Below the pieces are notes generated by a model. The model was not told the DNA's origin and ran no database searches. It saw only the letters and a list, made by a program, of their open reading frames with translations. From an uncultured Oscillochloris sp. (GTDB lineage: Bacteria; Chloroflexota; Chloroflexia; Chloroflexales; Chloroflexaceae), in contig CAIRFY010000461.1 in assembly GCA_903877945.1 (NCBI GenBank), forward strand, positions 1-7,019: a DNA stretch of 7,019 nucleotides. Direction: 5' to 3'. Each line of letters begins with the position of its first letter. The first letter of the stretch is position 1. Shown here piece after piece: positions 1 through 5,671 of the stretch. A program made the position numbers and the translations under genes.

Positions 1-2
1 GC

Positions 3-335
3 CCCGCCCCAGGAATAGGCCACCAGGTTGATCGCCTCGGTCGTGTTGCGGGTGAAAACCACTTCCCGTTTATGCGCCGCCCCGATAAACCGGGCCACCT
101 TACCGCGTGCCCGCTCGAAGGCGAAGGTCGCCTCCTCGCTCAGCTTATACACGCCACGATGAACATTGGCGTTGTAGCGGCGGTAGTAGTCATCCAGGCA
201 CTCGATCACCTGTCGCGGCTTCTGCGATGAGGCACCGCTGTCGAGGAAGGCCAGCAGTTTGCCGTTCACATGCTGCTGCAAGATCGGGAACTCGCGTCGT
301 AGGGCGACCACGTCGAATGGAGAGAGTTTGGTCAT
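3..335 (-). CDS. sufS: Cysteine desulfurase SufS, N-terminal part (cut by window edge)
   Basis: A PLP-dependent cysteine desulfurase takes sulfur from L-cysteine as an enzyme-bound persulfide and supplies it to the SufBCD scaffold for Fe-S cluster assembly in the cytoplasm. The reading frame starts at an ATG at 335-333 and stays open for 111 codons to the left edge. The translation carries family hallmarks: LDSGASSQKP at residues 31-40 (the LDSAASAQKP-type motif), NANVHRGVYKLSEEAT at 55-70, and VVFTRNTTEAINLVAYSWG at 92-110. About 400 residues are usual, so only the first quarter is present; the PLP lysine and catalytic cysteine lie outside. It is 88 bases downstream of sufD in the same direction. 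Odd: there is no Shine-Dalgarno sequence before the ATG; the space is filled by an ATGCAAA-type heptamer array. The identification is firm; only the exact start is slightly open. Confidence 0.93.
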   Translation of the reverse strand, partial: MTKLSPFDVVALRREFPILQQHVNGKLLAFLDSGASSQKPRQVIECLDDYYRRYNANVHRGVYKLSEEATFAFERARGKVARFIGAAHKREVVFTRNTTEAINLVAYSWGG

Positions 336-339
336 AGTA

Positions 340-371
340 ATGCAAAATGCAAAATGCAAAATGCAAAATGC
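340..371. repeat. Heptamer tandem repeat, four copies of ATGCAAA plus ATGC
   Basis: Four perfect head-to-tail ATGCAAA units (340-367) followed by ATGC (368-371). The array lies 4 bases upstream of the sufS start codon and reads as a run of TTTGCAT units on the sufS strand. It occupies the place where a ribosome binding site would be expected. Heptamer arrays like this are a recurring type of dispersed short repeat in several bacterial genomes; assigning it to a named family would need genome context. Confidence 0.9.
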
Positions 372-419
372 GCAAGAGCGATGATCTGTTCGGTCGAAGC
401 GCCGCCCTTTTGCATTTTG
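343..419. repeat. Inverted repeat formed by the heptamer array and TTTTGCATTTTG
   Basis: CAAAATGCAAAA occurs in three registers within the heptamer array (for example 357-368) and its exact reverse complement TTTTGCATTTTG is at 408-419, close behind the sufD stop codon. A 12-bp stem with a loop of about 39 bases is possible in the sufD-sufS spacer on either strand. It has no U-tract following it on the minus strand, so it is not a standard terminator. It looks like a small mobile-type palindromic repeat with one arm expanded by slippage. Confidence 0.75.
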
Positions 420-423
420 TATG

Positions 424-1635
424 TCAAATTTTGCCTTCAATAATCCCCGTCAGCTCGTCGCGCAGCGCCTCGACCGGGATGCGGTTCAGGGCCGGCTCGA
501 AGAAGCCCATCACGATCATCCGCCGAGCGTCGTCGCGCTTAATCCCACGCGCCTGCATGTAAAAGAGCTGGGTGTCATCCACGTCGCCGCTGGTTGAGGC
601 GTGGCCGCCCTTGAGGACATCGTTGGTGTCGATCTTCAGGCCAGGGATTGAGTCGTTGCGGGCCTTCGGGCTGAGGTGCAGGGCGTGTTCCTCCAGCCGC
701 GTGCTGGTCGCCTTCGACTCGTGTTCGATCTTGATCATGCCGTCGAAGACGCTGTAGGCACTATCGTTCACCACGGTCTTGAACTGCATAAAGCTCTCGG
801 CGTTATAGCCGACGTGGCGCAACCAGGGCGCGATAACCAGGTTTTGCGTGCCGTTGCCGAAGGTGGCCCCCAGCCAGTGAACCTGCGAGCCGTTTCCTTC
901 CAGGCGGGCCTCAGCCTCGACATGCTGCACCTGGCCACCCAGGGACACCGATGTCCACTCGATTGAGGCGTCTCGCCCAAGGACAACCTTCTGCCCACCG
1001 ATATGGTAGACGCCCGCGCCCCAGTGCTGCACGCTGGAGAAGCGGATGCTGCTGCCGGGGCCAGCCAGGATCTCCGTGACCGGCCCGGCCAAGGCGGCGG
1101 CGACGTGGTTGTGCGAGGTGAACTCCTCGATCAAGGTTACGCTGGCGTTATCCTCCAGGATCACTAGGGTGCGCGGGAAGATTGCCTGGTTTGCGTCGGC
1201 CAGGGTGTAGCAAACCCGCAGCGGCATGTCAATCGCCACGCCCTTGGGCACATACAGGAACGCGCCGTCCTGCCAGAGTGCCGCCCGCAGCGCGCTGAAC
1301 TTATGATCCAGCGGCACAACCGCCGTGTCCATCTTCGCCTTAATCAGCGCCTCGTGGCTGCGCAGGGCGGCGGCCATCGTGGTGAAGACCACGCCGCTCC
1401 CGGCCAGTTCGGCGTCCCACTGGATCGCCGTACCCTGGGGAGCCTGAGTCGGCACCAGCGCCTCGGGGTTCAGGCCGGACAGGTTGGTACGCCGCCACTC
1501 GGGCGGGGCGGCCTGGGCGAAGAAGGCCCACGCCTCGCGGCGGCGCTCGGTGAGCCAATCCGGCTCACCCGCCGCAACCGACAGGGCGACGATCTGCTCG
1601 GCGGTCATATCTTTCAGGGTGAGTGATGTCGTCAT
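424..1635 (-). CDS. sufD: Fe-S cluster assembly scaffold protein SufD
   Basis: SufD partners SufB and SufC in the SufBC2D scaffold, where Fe-S clusters are built before transfer to apoproteins; it acts in the cytoplasm. The 403-residue length fits SufD (SufB is usually nearer 470). Seen: an N-terminal segment with APPEWRRTNLSGL at 43-55, matching the family's P-x-x-x-E-W-R-x-T region; a beta-helix core rich in short strands; and the conserved C-terminal block with ARNDSIPGLKIDTNDV (325-340), GGHASTSG (343-350, His345 aligning with the conserved histidine of SufD) and QLFYMQARGI (356-365). The CSH form common in this block is GGH here, so the cysteine is absent. The ATG start has only a weak GAGA as ribosome binding site, and a GC hairpin sits just before it. 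It lies 46 bases downstream of sufC and 88 upstream of sufS, presumably one operon. Confidence 0.95.
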   Translation of the reverse strand: MTTSLTLKDMTAEQIVALSVAAGEPDWLTERRREAWAFFAQAAPPEWRRTNLSGLNPEALVPTQAPQGTAIQWDAELAGSGVVFTTMAAALRSHEALIKAKMDTAVVPLDHKFSALRAALWQDGAFLYVPKGVAIDMPLRVCYTLADANQAIFPRTLVILEDNASVTLIEEFTSHNHVAAALAGPVTEILAGPGSSIRFSSVQHWGAGVYHIGGQKVVLGRDASIEWTSVSLGGQVQHVEAEARLEGNGSQVHWLGATFGNGTQNLVIAPWLRHVGYNAESFMQFKTVVNDSAYSVFDGMIKIEHESKATSTRLEEHALHLSPKARNDSIPGLKIDTNDVLKGGHASTSGDVDDTQLFYMQARGIKRDDARRMIVMGFFEPALNRIPVEALRDELTGIIEGKI

Positions 1636-1644
1636 ATTTTTCTC

Positions 1645-1673
1645 GTAGAGACGCCCCGCCGGGGCGTCTGTAC
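1645..1673. repeat. GC-rich palindromic hairpin in the sufC-sufD spacer
   Basis: AGACGCCCC (1649-1657), a GCC loop (1658-1660) and GGGGCGTCT (1661-1669) form a perfect 9-bp stem; outside a single G-G mismatch, GTA (1645-1647) pairs with TAC (1671-1673). It fills most of the 46-base gap between sufC and sufD and ends about 10 bases before the sufD start. No U-tract follows on the minus strand, so a rho-independent terminator is unlikely. The form (GTAGAGACGC..GCGTCT.TAC) is like dispersed palindromes I associate with Chloroflexota and cyanobacterial genomes. It could act as an mRNA stability or processing hairpin that tunes sufC against sufD. Confidence 0.85.
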
Positions 1674-1681
1674 TAAAACCC

Positions 1682-2461
1682 CTACGCCGCGCCGGTCAGC
1701 TCCTCGCGGAGCCAATCGTAGCCCTTCTCCTCCAGCTCCAGCGCCAACTCCGGCCCGCCCTCGCGCACGAACCGCCCGTCCATCATCACCGAGACAAACT
1801 GCGGCTTGATGTAGTCGAGCAAGCGCTGGTAGTGGGTGATCACCAGGGCACCCATTTGCGGGCCAGCCAGCCGGTTCACGCCGCCAGCCACGATCCGCAG
1901 GGCGTCGATGTCCAGGCCCGAGTCGGTCTCGTCCATCACCGCCATCGTCGGGGCCAGCATCGTCATCTGGAGGATTTCGAGGCGTTTCTTCTCACCGCCG
2001 CTGAAGCCCTCGTTTAGGTAGCGCCGGGCGAAAGCCTCGTCCATCTCCAGAGCGGCCATACCCTCGCGCAACTGCTTGCGGAACTGCGCCACCGGGATCG
2101 AGGTCGTTTTTGGATCTTTCCCCGCCTCAGCGCGATGCGCGTTGATCGCCGCCCGCAGGAAATTCGCCACCGTCACGCCAGGCACCGCCACCGGGTACTG
2201 GAAGGCCAGAAACAGACCGAGCTTACTGCGCTCATCGATGTCAAGCTCCAGCACATTCTGGCCCTTGTACCAAATCTCGCCGCCCGTCACCGTATAGCTG
2301 GGGTGTCCCGCGATCACATGGGCCAGGGTGCTCTTACCGCCGCCGTTCGGCCCCATAATCGCGTGGACGCTGCCGTGCTGGACGGTCAGGTTCACACCCT
2401 TGAGGATCTCTTTGTCGTCGATCTTCGCCTGAAGATCCTTGATGATCAGATCGTTGCTCAT
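1682..2461 (-). CDS. sufC: Fe-S assembly ABC ATPase SufC
   Basis: SufC is the soluble ABC-type ATPase that drives shape changes in the SufBCD scaffold during Fe-S cluster assembly. The 259 residues are a single, full nucleotide-binding domain of normal family length. Seen in order: Walker A GPNGGGKST at 37-45, Q-loop FQYP at 87-90, the SufC-type signature FSGGEKKR at 153-160, Walker B AVMDE at 174-178 followed by TDSGLDIDAL, and the H-loop THY at 209-211. There is no membrane segment. The ATG start is preceded by GAGGAG at 2470-2465, three bases away. It is the first structural gene after the regulator on the same strand (169-base gap) and is followed by sufD. I saw no clear promoter directly before it, so it may be read through from sufR. 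Confidence 0.97.
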   Translation of the reverse strand: MSNDLIIKDLQAKIDDKEILKGVNLTVQHGSVHAIMGPNGGGKSTLAHVIAGHPSYTVTGGEIWYKGQNVLELDIDERSKLGLFLAFQYPVAVPGVTVANFLRAAINAHRAEAGKDPKTTSIPVAQFRKQLREGMAALEMDEAFARRYLNEGFSGGEKKRLEILQMTMLAPTMAVMDETDSGLDIDALRIVAGGVNRLAGPQMGALVITHYQRLLDYIKPQFVSVMMDGRFVREGGPELALELEEKGYDWLREELTGAA

Positions 2462-2556
2462 GTGCTCCTCAATTCAACAAAGATCAACATCGCCTACCGG
2501 TCGAAATCTTGAGCGAAGCGAAGCATCCCGCTCACGACTTTTCTCTCTCTTTGCGC

Positions 2557-2607
2557 CTTTGCGCCTTTGCGTCACACGAGTGTATGGTTTGACGCAAAGG
2601 CGCAAAG
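2557..2607. repeat. Long perfect inverted repeat between sufR and sufC
   Basis: The arms at 2557-2574 and 2590-2607 (CTTTGCGCCTTTGCGTCA and its exact reverse complement) form an 18-bp stem around a 15-base loop. The left arm side carries an additional CTTTGCG-type unit (from about 2550), so the arms are built from short tandem units. There is no T-tract beyond the stem on either strand, so it does not look like a rho-independent terminator, though the RNA hairpin would be very stable and could reduce read-through or protect mRNA ends. CTTTGCGCCTTTGCG-type palindromes are a common dispersed repeat form in diverse bacteria. Confidence 0.88.
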
Positions 2608-2630
2608 ATTCTCGATTCGCTCAGGCGAAT

Positions 2631-3296
2631 TCACACGTGAAGCGGGATGATCACCCGCCCGTCGGGTGACTCTTTTTCGTGTACCGTGAAGTTACAGCTA
2701 TGGGCACCCTCGCGGATACTATTCTGGAGATCCAGTTTCTCGCCCAGCACATACTCGATCATCTGGCGCTCCATCGAGCAGACCTGCGGGTGCAGGTGGG
2801 CCACGTCGTAGTAGGGGCAGGCAAAGAGCCGGATGCCATCGCCCTCGGGGGCAACCTCAGCAGGCACACCGCGCTGCTCCAGCAAGCGGCGCAATTCGCT
2901 CAGGCGCACCGGCACATCCGTACCCTTCATGCGATCCGAGTACTCAACGGCCAGACGCTGGCTGACCCGATCAAGGATCTCTTCAACCTTATCTGCCCCC
3001 TCAATTGCGATCAGTTCTCGCAGTAACTGCGAGATCAGCCGATCATACTGCTTGGGGAAGAGACTCTGCGCCTTCTCGCTCAGGCCATACACCAGTCGTG
3101 GTCGCCCAGGGCCACGGCGCTCGGCGTGCGCCACCACCAGACCATCGGCCTGCAAGTGAACCAAGTGTTCGCGCACCGCCGTTGCGCTTACATCCAGCAG
3201 CGCCGCGAAGTCCTTGATTGCGCCTTCGCCGTGCCGCTGGAGATACTCGATGATCTTGCCTGCCCCGCTCTCGGGGGTAAATCCCATATTCGTCAT
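2631..3296 (-). CDS. sufR: SufR-type Fe-S sensing winged-helix repressor of the suf operon
   Basis: A DeoR/ArsR-like winged-helix regulator whose C-terminal half should bind an Fe-S cluster, as in known SufR repressors, which derepress suf genes when the cluster is lost. From the start at 3296 it has 221 residues. The N-terminal HTH spans about 12-54 (IKDFAALLDVSATAVREHL), followed by a basic wing with RRGPGRPRLVYGLS (60-73). The C-terminal part has three cysteines: C160 (FACPYYDV), C173 and C201, spaced C-X12-C-X27-C. The four-cysteine pattern described for cyanobacterial SufR lacks one member here, so a three-cysteine site plus another ligand is likely. AGGAGGT at 3308-3302 is 5 bases before this ATG and 2 before another ATG at 3299. 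An upstream TTG at 3350 is rejected, since it is part of the -35 box. Position directly upstream of sufC supports the role. Confidence 0.88.
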   Translation of the reverse strand: MTNMGFTPESGAGKIIEYLQRHGEGAIKDFAALLDVSATAVREHLVHLQADGLVVAHAERRGPGRPRLVYGLSEKAQSLFPKQYDRLISQLLRELIAIEGADKVEEILDRVSQRLAVEYSDRMKGTDVPVRLSELRRLLEQRGVPAEVAPEGDGIRLFACPYYDVAHLHPQVCSMERQMIEYVLGEKLDLQNSIREGAHSCNFTVHEKESPDGRVIIPLHV

Positions 3297-3301
3297 CATT
3301 G

Positions 3302-3308
3302 ACCTCCT
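3302..3308 (-). promoter_or_regulatory. Ribosome binding site AGGAGGT deciding the sufR start
   Basis: A near-perfect Shine-Dalgarno sequence on the minus strand. Spacing favours the ATG at 3296 (5 bases) over the adjacent ATG at 3299 (2 bases) and excludes the TTG at 3350, which lies upstream of it. Confidence 0.85.
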
Positions 3309-3312
3309 GCAA

Positions 3313-3329
3313 ACTACAGGTAGTCTACC
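3313..3329. promoter_or_regulatory. Overlapping palindromes on the sufR -10 box, candidate operator
   Basis: Two inverted repeats share sequence here: ACTAC-AG-GTAGT (3313-3324) and GGTAG-T-CTACC (3319-3329). Together they cover the -10 hexamer and the expected transcription start of sufR. SufR proteins are known autorepressors binding inverted repeats at their promoters, so this is a natural candidate operator. The sequence is not the CAAC-N6-GTTG box described for cyanobacterial SufR, so binding is an inference from position and symmetry. Confidence 0.55.
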
Positions 3330-3350
3330 AGCGATGATTGGTATTGTCAA
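3322..3350 (-). promoter_or_regulatory. Sigma-70-like promoter of sufR
   Basis: On the minus strand, a perfect -35 TTGACA (3350-3345) is followed after 17 bases by TAGACT (3327-3322), matching four of six bases of TATAAT. The expected transcription start is near 3315, giving a leader of under 20 bases before the sufR ATG, with the AGGAGGT site between them. This also shows that the longer reading frame beginning at the TTG of the -35 box is not the true start. Confidence 0.72.
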
Positions 3351-3375
3351 TAAAATAAGGGAAAACCTCTTTTAT

Positions 3376-3422
3376 TAAAAAAGGAGGGAAGGAGGGAGGG
3401 TACGCCCTCCCCACTTCCCTCC
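3376..3422 (-). terminator. Rho-independent terminator of the diguanylate cyclase gene
   Basis: On the minus strand, an 18-bp stem (3422-3405 with 3400-3383, two mismatches) closes a four-base loop (3404-3401) and is followed at once by six T residues (3382-3377). It lies 11 bases beyond the cyclase stop codon and upstream of the sufR promoter, so it should end that transcript and insulate the suf locus. The stem is purine-rich on one side (GGAGGG units) and pyrimidine-rich on the other. Confidence 0.85.
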
Positions 3423-3433
3423 AAAACCCGGCC

Positions 3434-5398
3434 CTATTCGGGCATTCGTGACCCATTCATGGATGCCACATGCTCAACAGCTACGCAGTTGCGCCCGGCC
3501 TCTTTTGCCTTATACAGAGCGCGATCTGCGCGCTCCAGAAGCGTGTCTATCGTGTCGTCCGCGCTGATTAAACCGGCGACCCCTGCACTGATGGTCATTG
3601 GTATTAATCTGTTGCTCAAGGTAAACGGCTGTGATCCCAGCGCAAGGCAGATGCGATTGACCGTATCATACGCATGATCACAGGTTGTTTCGGGAAAAAG
3701 CAACACAAACTCATCGCCACCCAAGCGCGCAAACACATCAATCTGGCGGATATTGTTCTGACAGAAATGAGTCCATACCAATAACGCCTGATCTCCTACC
3801 GCATGTCCATAGGTGTCGTTAATCTGCTTGAAATGATCAATGTCAATCAAGGCCAGCGCTAATGGGCGGTTGAGCCGCAGTGTACGTTGAATTTCGTTCC
3901 GCGCCAACTCCAGAAAATGCCGCCGGTTGGCGATCCCGGTCAACTCATCCGTCGTCGCCCGTTGTTCCAACTCTTTTTCCAGGCGTTTGCGGTCGGAAAT
4001 CTCGCGGGTCACGCCATGATAGCCAATCAACTCTCCGCTTTGGTCGTAGTGGGCGGTGATATTGGTCTCGGTCCAGATCCAACTACCATCCTTACAGATT
4101 TGCTCAAGTTCATAGCGGATGCTGCTGCCCTTCACCTCGTGTTGTTCGTTGGCAATCCGCTGTGCATTCGACTGGTGTACATATTCGGAGCCTTCGGGTT
4201 TAAGCGTGCTCCAGACCGACGTGCCAATAACCTCATCCTGTGTAAAGCCACGTATGCGTTCGCCGGCGGGACTGATGTAGGTAAAACAGAAGTTACGATC
4301 CAGATGCCAGATCACATCGCTTGAATTTTCGGTCATATAGCGAAATTTTTCTTCGCTCGCGCGCAACTCATTTTCAATTTGTTTGCGCCTCGTAATATCA
4401 CGGGTCACACTGATAATGTGTGGTTCGCCGTGCAGGGTCAGCAGGCTGGCCGTTACCATACCGATTCGTTCGCTGCCGTCTTTGAGTTGAAAGACCATTT
4501 CCAGGTCTTTGCAACTTCCCGTCTCCGCGAGCGCACTCACCACCCTCTGGCGATCTGCCGAATATTTCCAGATATTGACATCCAATGTGGATTTTTCGAT
4601 AACCTCGGCGCGGCTATAGCCGGTCAGCGTCGTAAATCCATCATTGACCGCCACAAAATGGCCGTCGCTCATGCGGGTGATCAGCACCGCATCGGGACTG
4701 GTGTTGAAGATGGTGTCAGATTTTTCCTGAGCCTCGCGACTATCCTCGCTTAAGCGCTGGTTGACCAGCATAATAAGGCCGAACGTCCACAGCGTGCTGA
4801 TGATCAAAGCCATCAGGTACAGTGCGGCTTGCGTCGGCGTCGAGCGAAACGCGCCATCAACTGGCACACCAAAGAGCAGAGTCTCTAGCGCACGGATGCC
4901 GTAAAAAATGGCATTGGCCAAAAATAGCGTTATCAGAAAAGAGATCGACGTGGAGAGCGAGCGGATCCTGTAGATGAAGAGACTCCGGGCTATGAAAAGC
5001 GACATCGCGGCCAGCACAACCGCGACCGTCAAGCGCCGGATCGCGATACGATCATCAATGACTGTGAAGTAGATCACGATAAAGGTGGTCAGCACACACA
5101 GCGCAATCAGCCATCCGCGTGGTTCGCGGTGCCCGAAGAAACGCAGCACGCCGACATACAGCAAGGATGCTCCAGAGACGAACATGGCGATGCTTGCGAT
5201 GGTCGCGGTCTGCCCGATGATCGGGGCGTCCCGCAGATAATTGAAACCAAACCCCAGCGCCAGCGCCGCGCTGCCCGACGCCCACCATCCCAGCCCGGCG
5301 TGGGTCTTATTAAGTCGGTATTGGATAAACAGAACAACCACCTGCACGATGTTTGTTAGGCTTTGGACAATCGCAAGGGTGTGGATGTCAATGTTCAC
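3434..5398 (-). CDS. Membrane-bound PAS-PAS-GGDEF diguanylate cyclase
   Basis: Likely makes the second messenger cyclic di-GMP from two GTP in response to a signal sensed by its membrane or PAS domains. The 654-residue protein begins with about seven hydrophobic helices (roughly 8-28, 36-53, 64-86, 96-114, 121-143, 150-170, 190-212), then a first PAS domain with PAC-like end (about 226-340), a second PAS-PAC (about 350-470, ending YHGVTREISDRKRLE), and a GGDEF domain (about 478-645) opening with TTDELTGIANRR (482-493). The active site GGDEF is at 560-564, and the inhibitory RxxD site (R551, D554) lies five residues before it, so both catalysis and product feedback look intact. No EAL domain follows. 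The start is a GTG with AAGGAG (5412-5407) eight bases upstream. Monocistronic: own candidate promoter and terminator. Its signal is unknown. Sampled lines give about 47-55% GC, lower than suf genes. Confidence 0.93.
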   Translation of the reverse strand: MNIDIHTLAIVQSLTNIVQVVVLFIQYRLNKTHAGLGWWASGSAALALGFGFNYLRDAPIIGQTATIASIAMFVSGASLLYVGVLRFFGHREPRGWLIALCVLTTFIVIYFTVIDDRIAIRRLTVAVVLAAMSLFIARSLFIYRIRSLSTSISFLITLFLANAIFYGIRALETLLFGVPVDGAFRSTPTQAALYLMALIISTLWTFGLIMLVNQRLSEDSREAQEKSDTIFNTSPDAVLITRMSDGHFVAVNDGFTTLTGYSRAEVIEKSTLDVNIWKYSADRQRVVSALAETGSCKDLEMVFQLKDGSERIGMVTASLLTLHGEPHIISVTRDITRRKQIENELRASEEKFRYMTENSSDVIWHLDRNFCFTYISPAGERIRGFTQDEVIGTSVWSTLKPEGSEYVHQSNAQRIANEQHEVKGSSIRYELEQICKDGSWIWTETNITAHYDQSGELIGYHGVTREISDRKRLEKELEQRATTDELTGIANRRHFLELARNEIQRTLRLNRPLALALIDIDHFKQINDTYGHAVGDQALLVWTHFCQNNIRQIDVFARLGGDEFVLLFPETTCDHAYDTVNRICLALGSQPFTLSNRLIPMTISAGVAGLISADDTIDTLLERADRALYKAKEAGRNCVAVEHVASMNGSRMPE

Positions 5399-5482
5399 TA
5401 TACCAACTCCTTGAGGATCGTTGGGGAACTGCTCGCCGCTAGGAATTTTGATATATTTGTGATAGCGCGTCTTGGGGCGTCA

Positions 5483-5511
5483 ATTCTACCATAGCCATAG
5501 GAGCGCGGGAA
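5483..5511 (-). promoter_or_regulatory. Candidate promoter of the diguanylate cyclase gene
   Basis: On the minus strand TAGAAT (5488-5483) matches five of six bases of TATAAT and is preceded by TGG, giving an extended -10 (TGnTAGAAT). A weak -35, TTCCCG (5511-5506), is 17 bases upstream, inside a small GC palindrome. A transcript would start near 5476 and carry a leader of about 78 bases. The alternative TTGACG just downstream has no good -10 at normal spacing. Confidence 0.42.
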
Positions 5512-5671
5512 TCCCGCCTCGTAGGTAGGCCGGGGCTGATGCAAAAGTCTGCAGATCGCTCGTGCCGTAGGCGTAAACGCCTCGGCTATTACCTGCGAAG
5601 GCCGCTTCAGCGACCTGCCTGAGGCCGCTTCAGCGGCCTTCGTAGGCATAGCCGGGGCTTCAGCCCCCGGC
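5505..5671. repeat. Cluster of small GC-rich palindromes, mostly with TTCA loops
   Basis: This stretch holds at least five stem-loops in about 170 bases: GCGGG-AAT-CCCGC (5505-5517); GGCGT-AA-ACGCC (5570-5581); AGGCCGC-TTCA-GCGACCT (5599-5616, one mismatch); the perfect AGGCCGC-TTCA-GCGGCCT (5622-5639); and GCCGGGG paired with CCCCGGC around a CTTCAGC loop (5651-5671). The third and fourth are near-identical direct copies. Short TAGGC-containing segments (5524-5529, 5568-5572, 5643-5647) link them. This composite looks like dispersed palindromic repeats, and explains the spurious short reading frames in the region. No protein gene is supported here. Confidence 0.8.

Noticed and set aside
107..562. 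Short frames across the sufS/sufD junction, including ones rich in QNAKCK-type residues
   Set aside because: They are translations of the heptamer array or shadows of sufS and sufD.
2475..2488. CAAC-N6-CAAC before sufC as a SufR box
   Set aside because: The known cyanobacterial box is an inverted CAAC-N6-GTTG; here the two CAAC units are in direct orientation, so symmetry expected for a dimer is missing.
2557..2607. sufR-sufC inverted repeat as a rho-independent terminator
   Set aside because: No T-tract follows the stem on either strand.
3297..3350. Longer sufR reading frame starting at the TTG at 3350 (17-18 extra residues)
   Set aside because: The TTG is part of a perfect -35 TTGACA box, and a strong AGGAGGT lies downstream of it, in front of the ATGs at 3299 and 3296.
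5398..5649. 83-codon reading frame on the minus strand before the cyclase gene
   Set aside because: It is built from the palindromic repeats and the leader of the cyclase gene, with no recognisable product or convincing start.
5505..5671. CRISPR array
   Set aside because: Repeats are short, unequal and not separated by regular unique spacers, and no cas genes are present.
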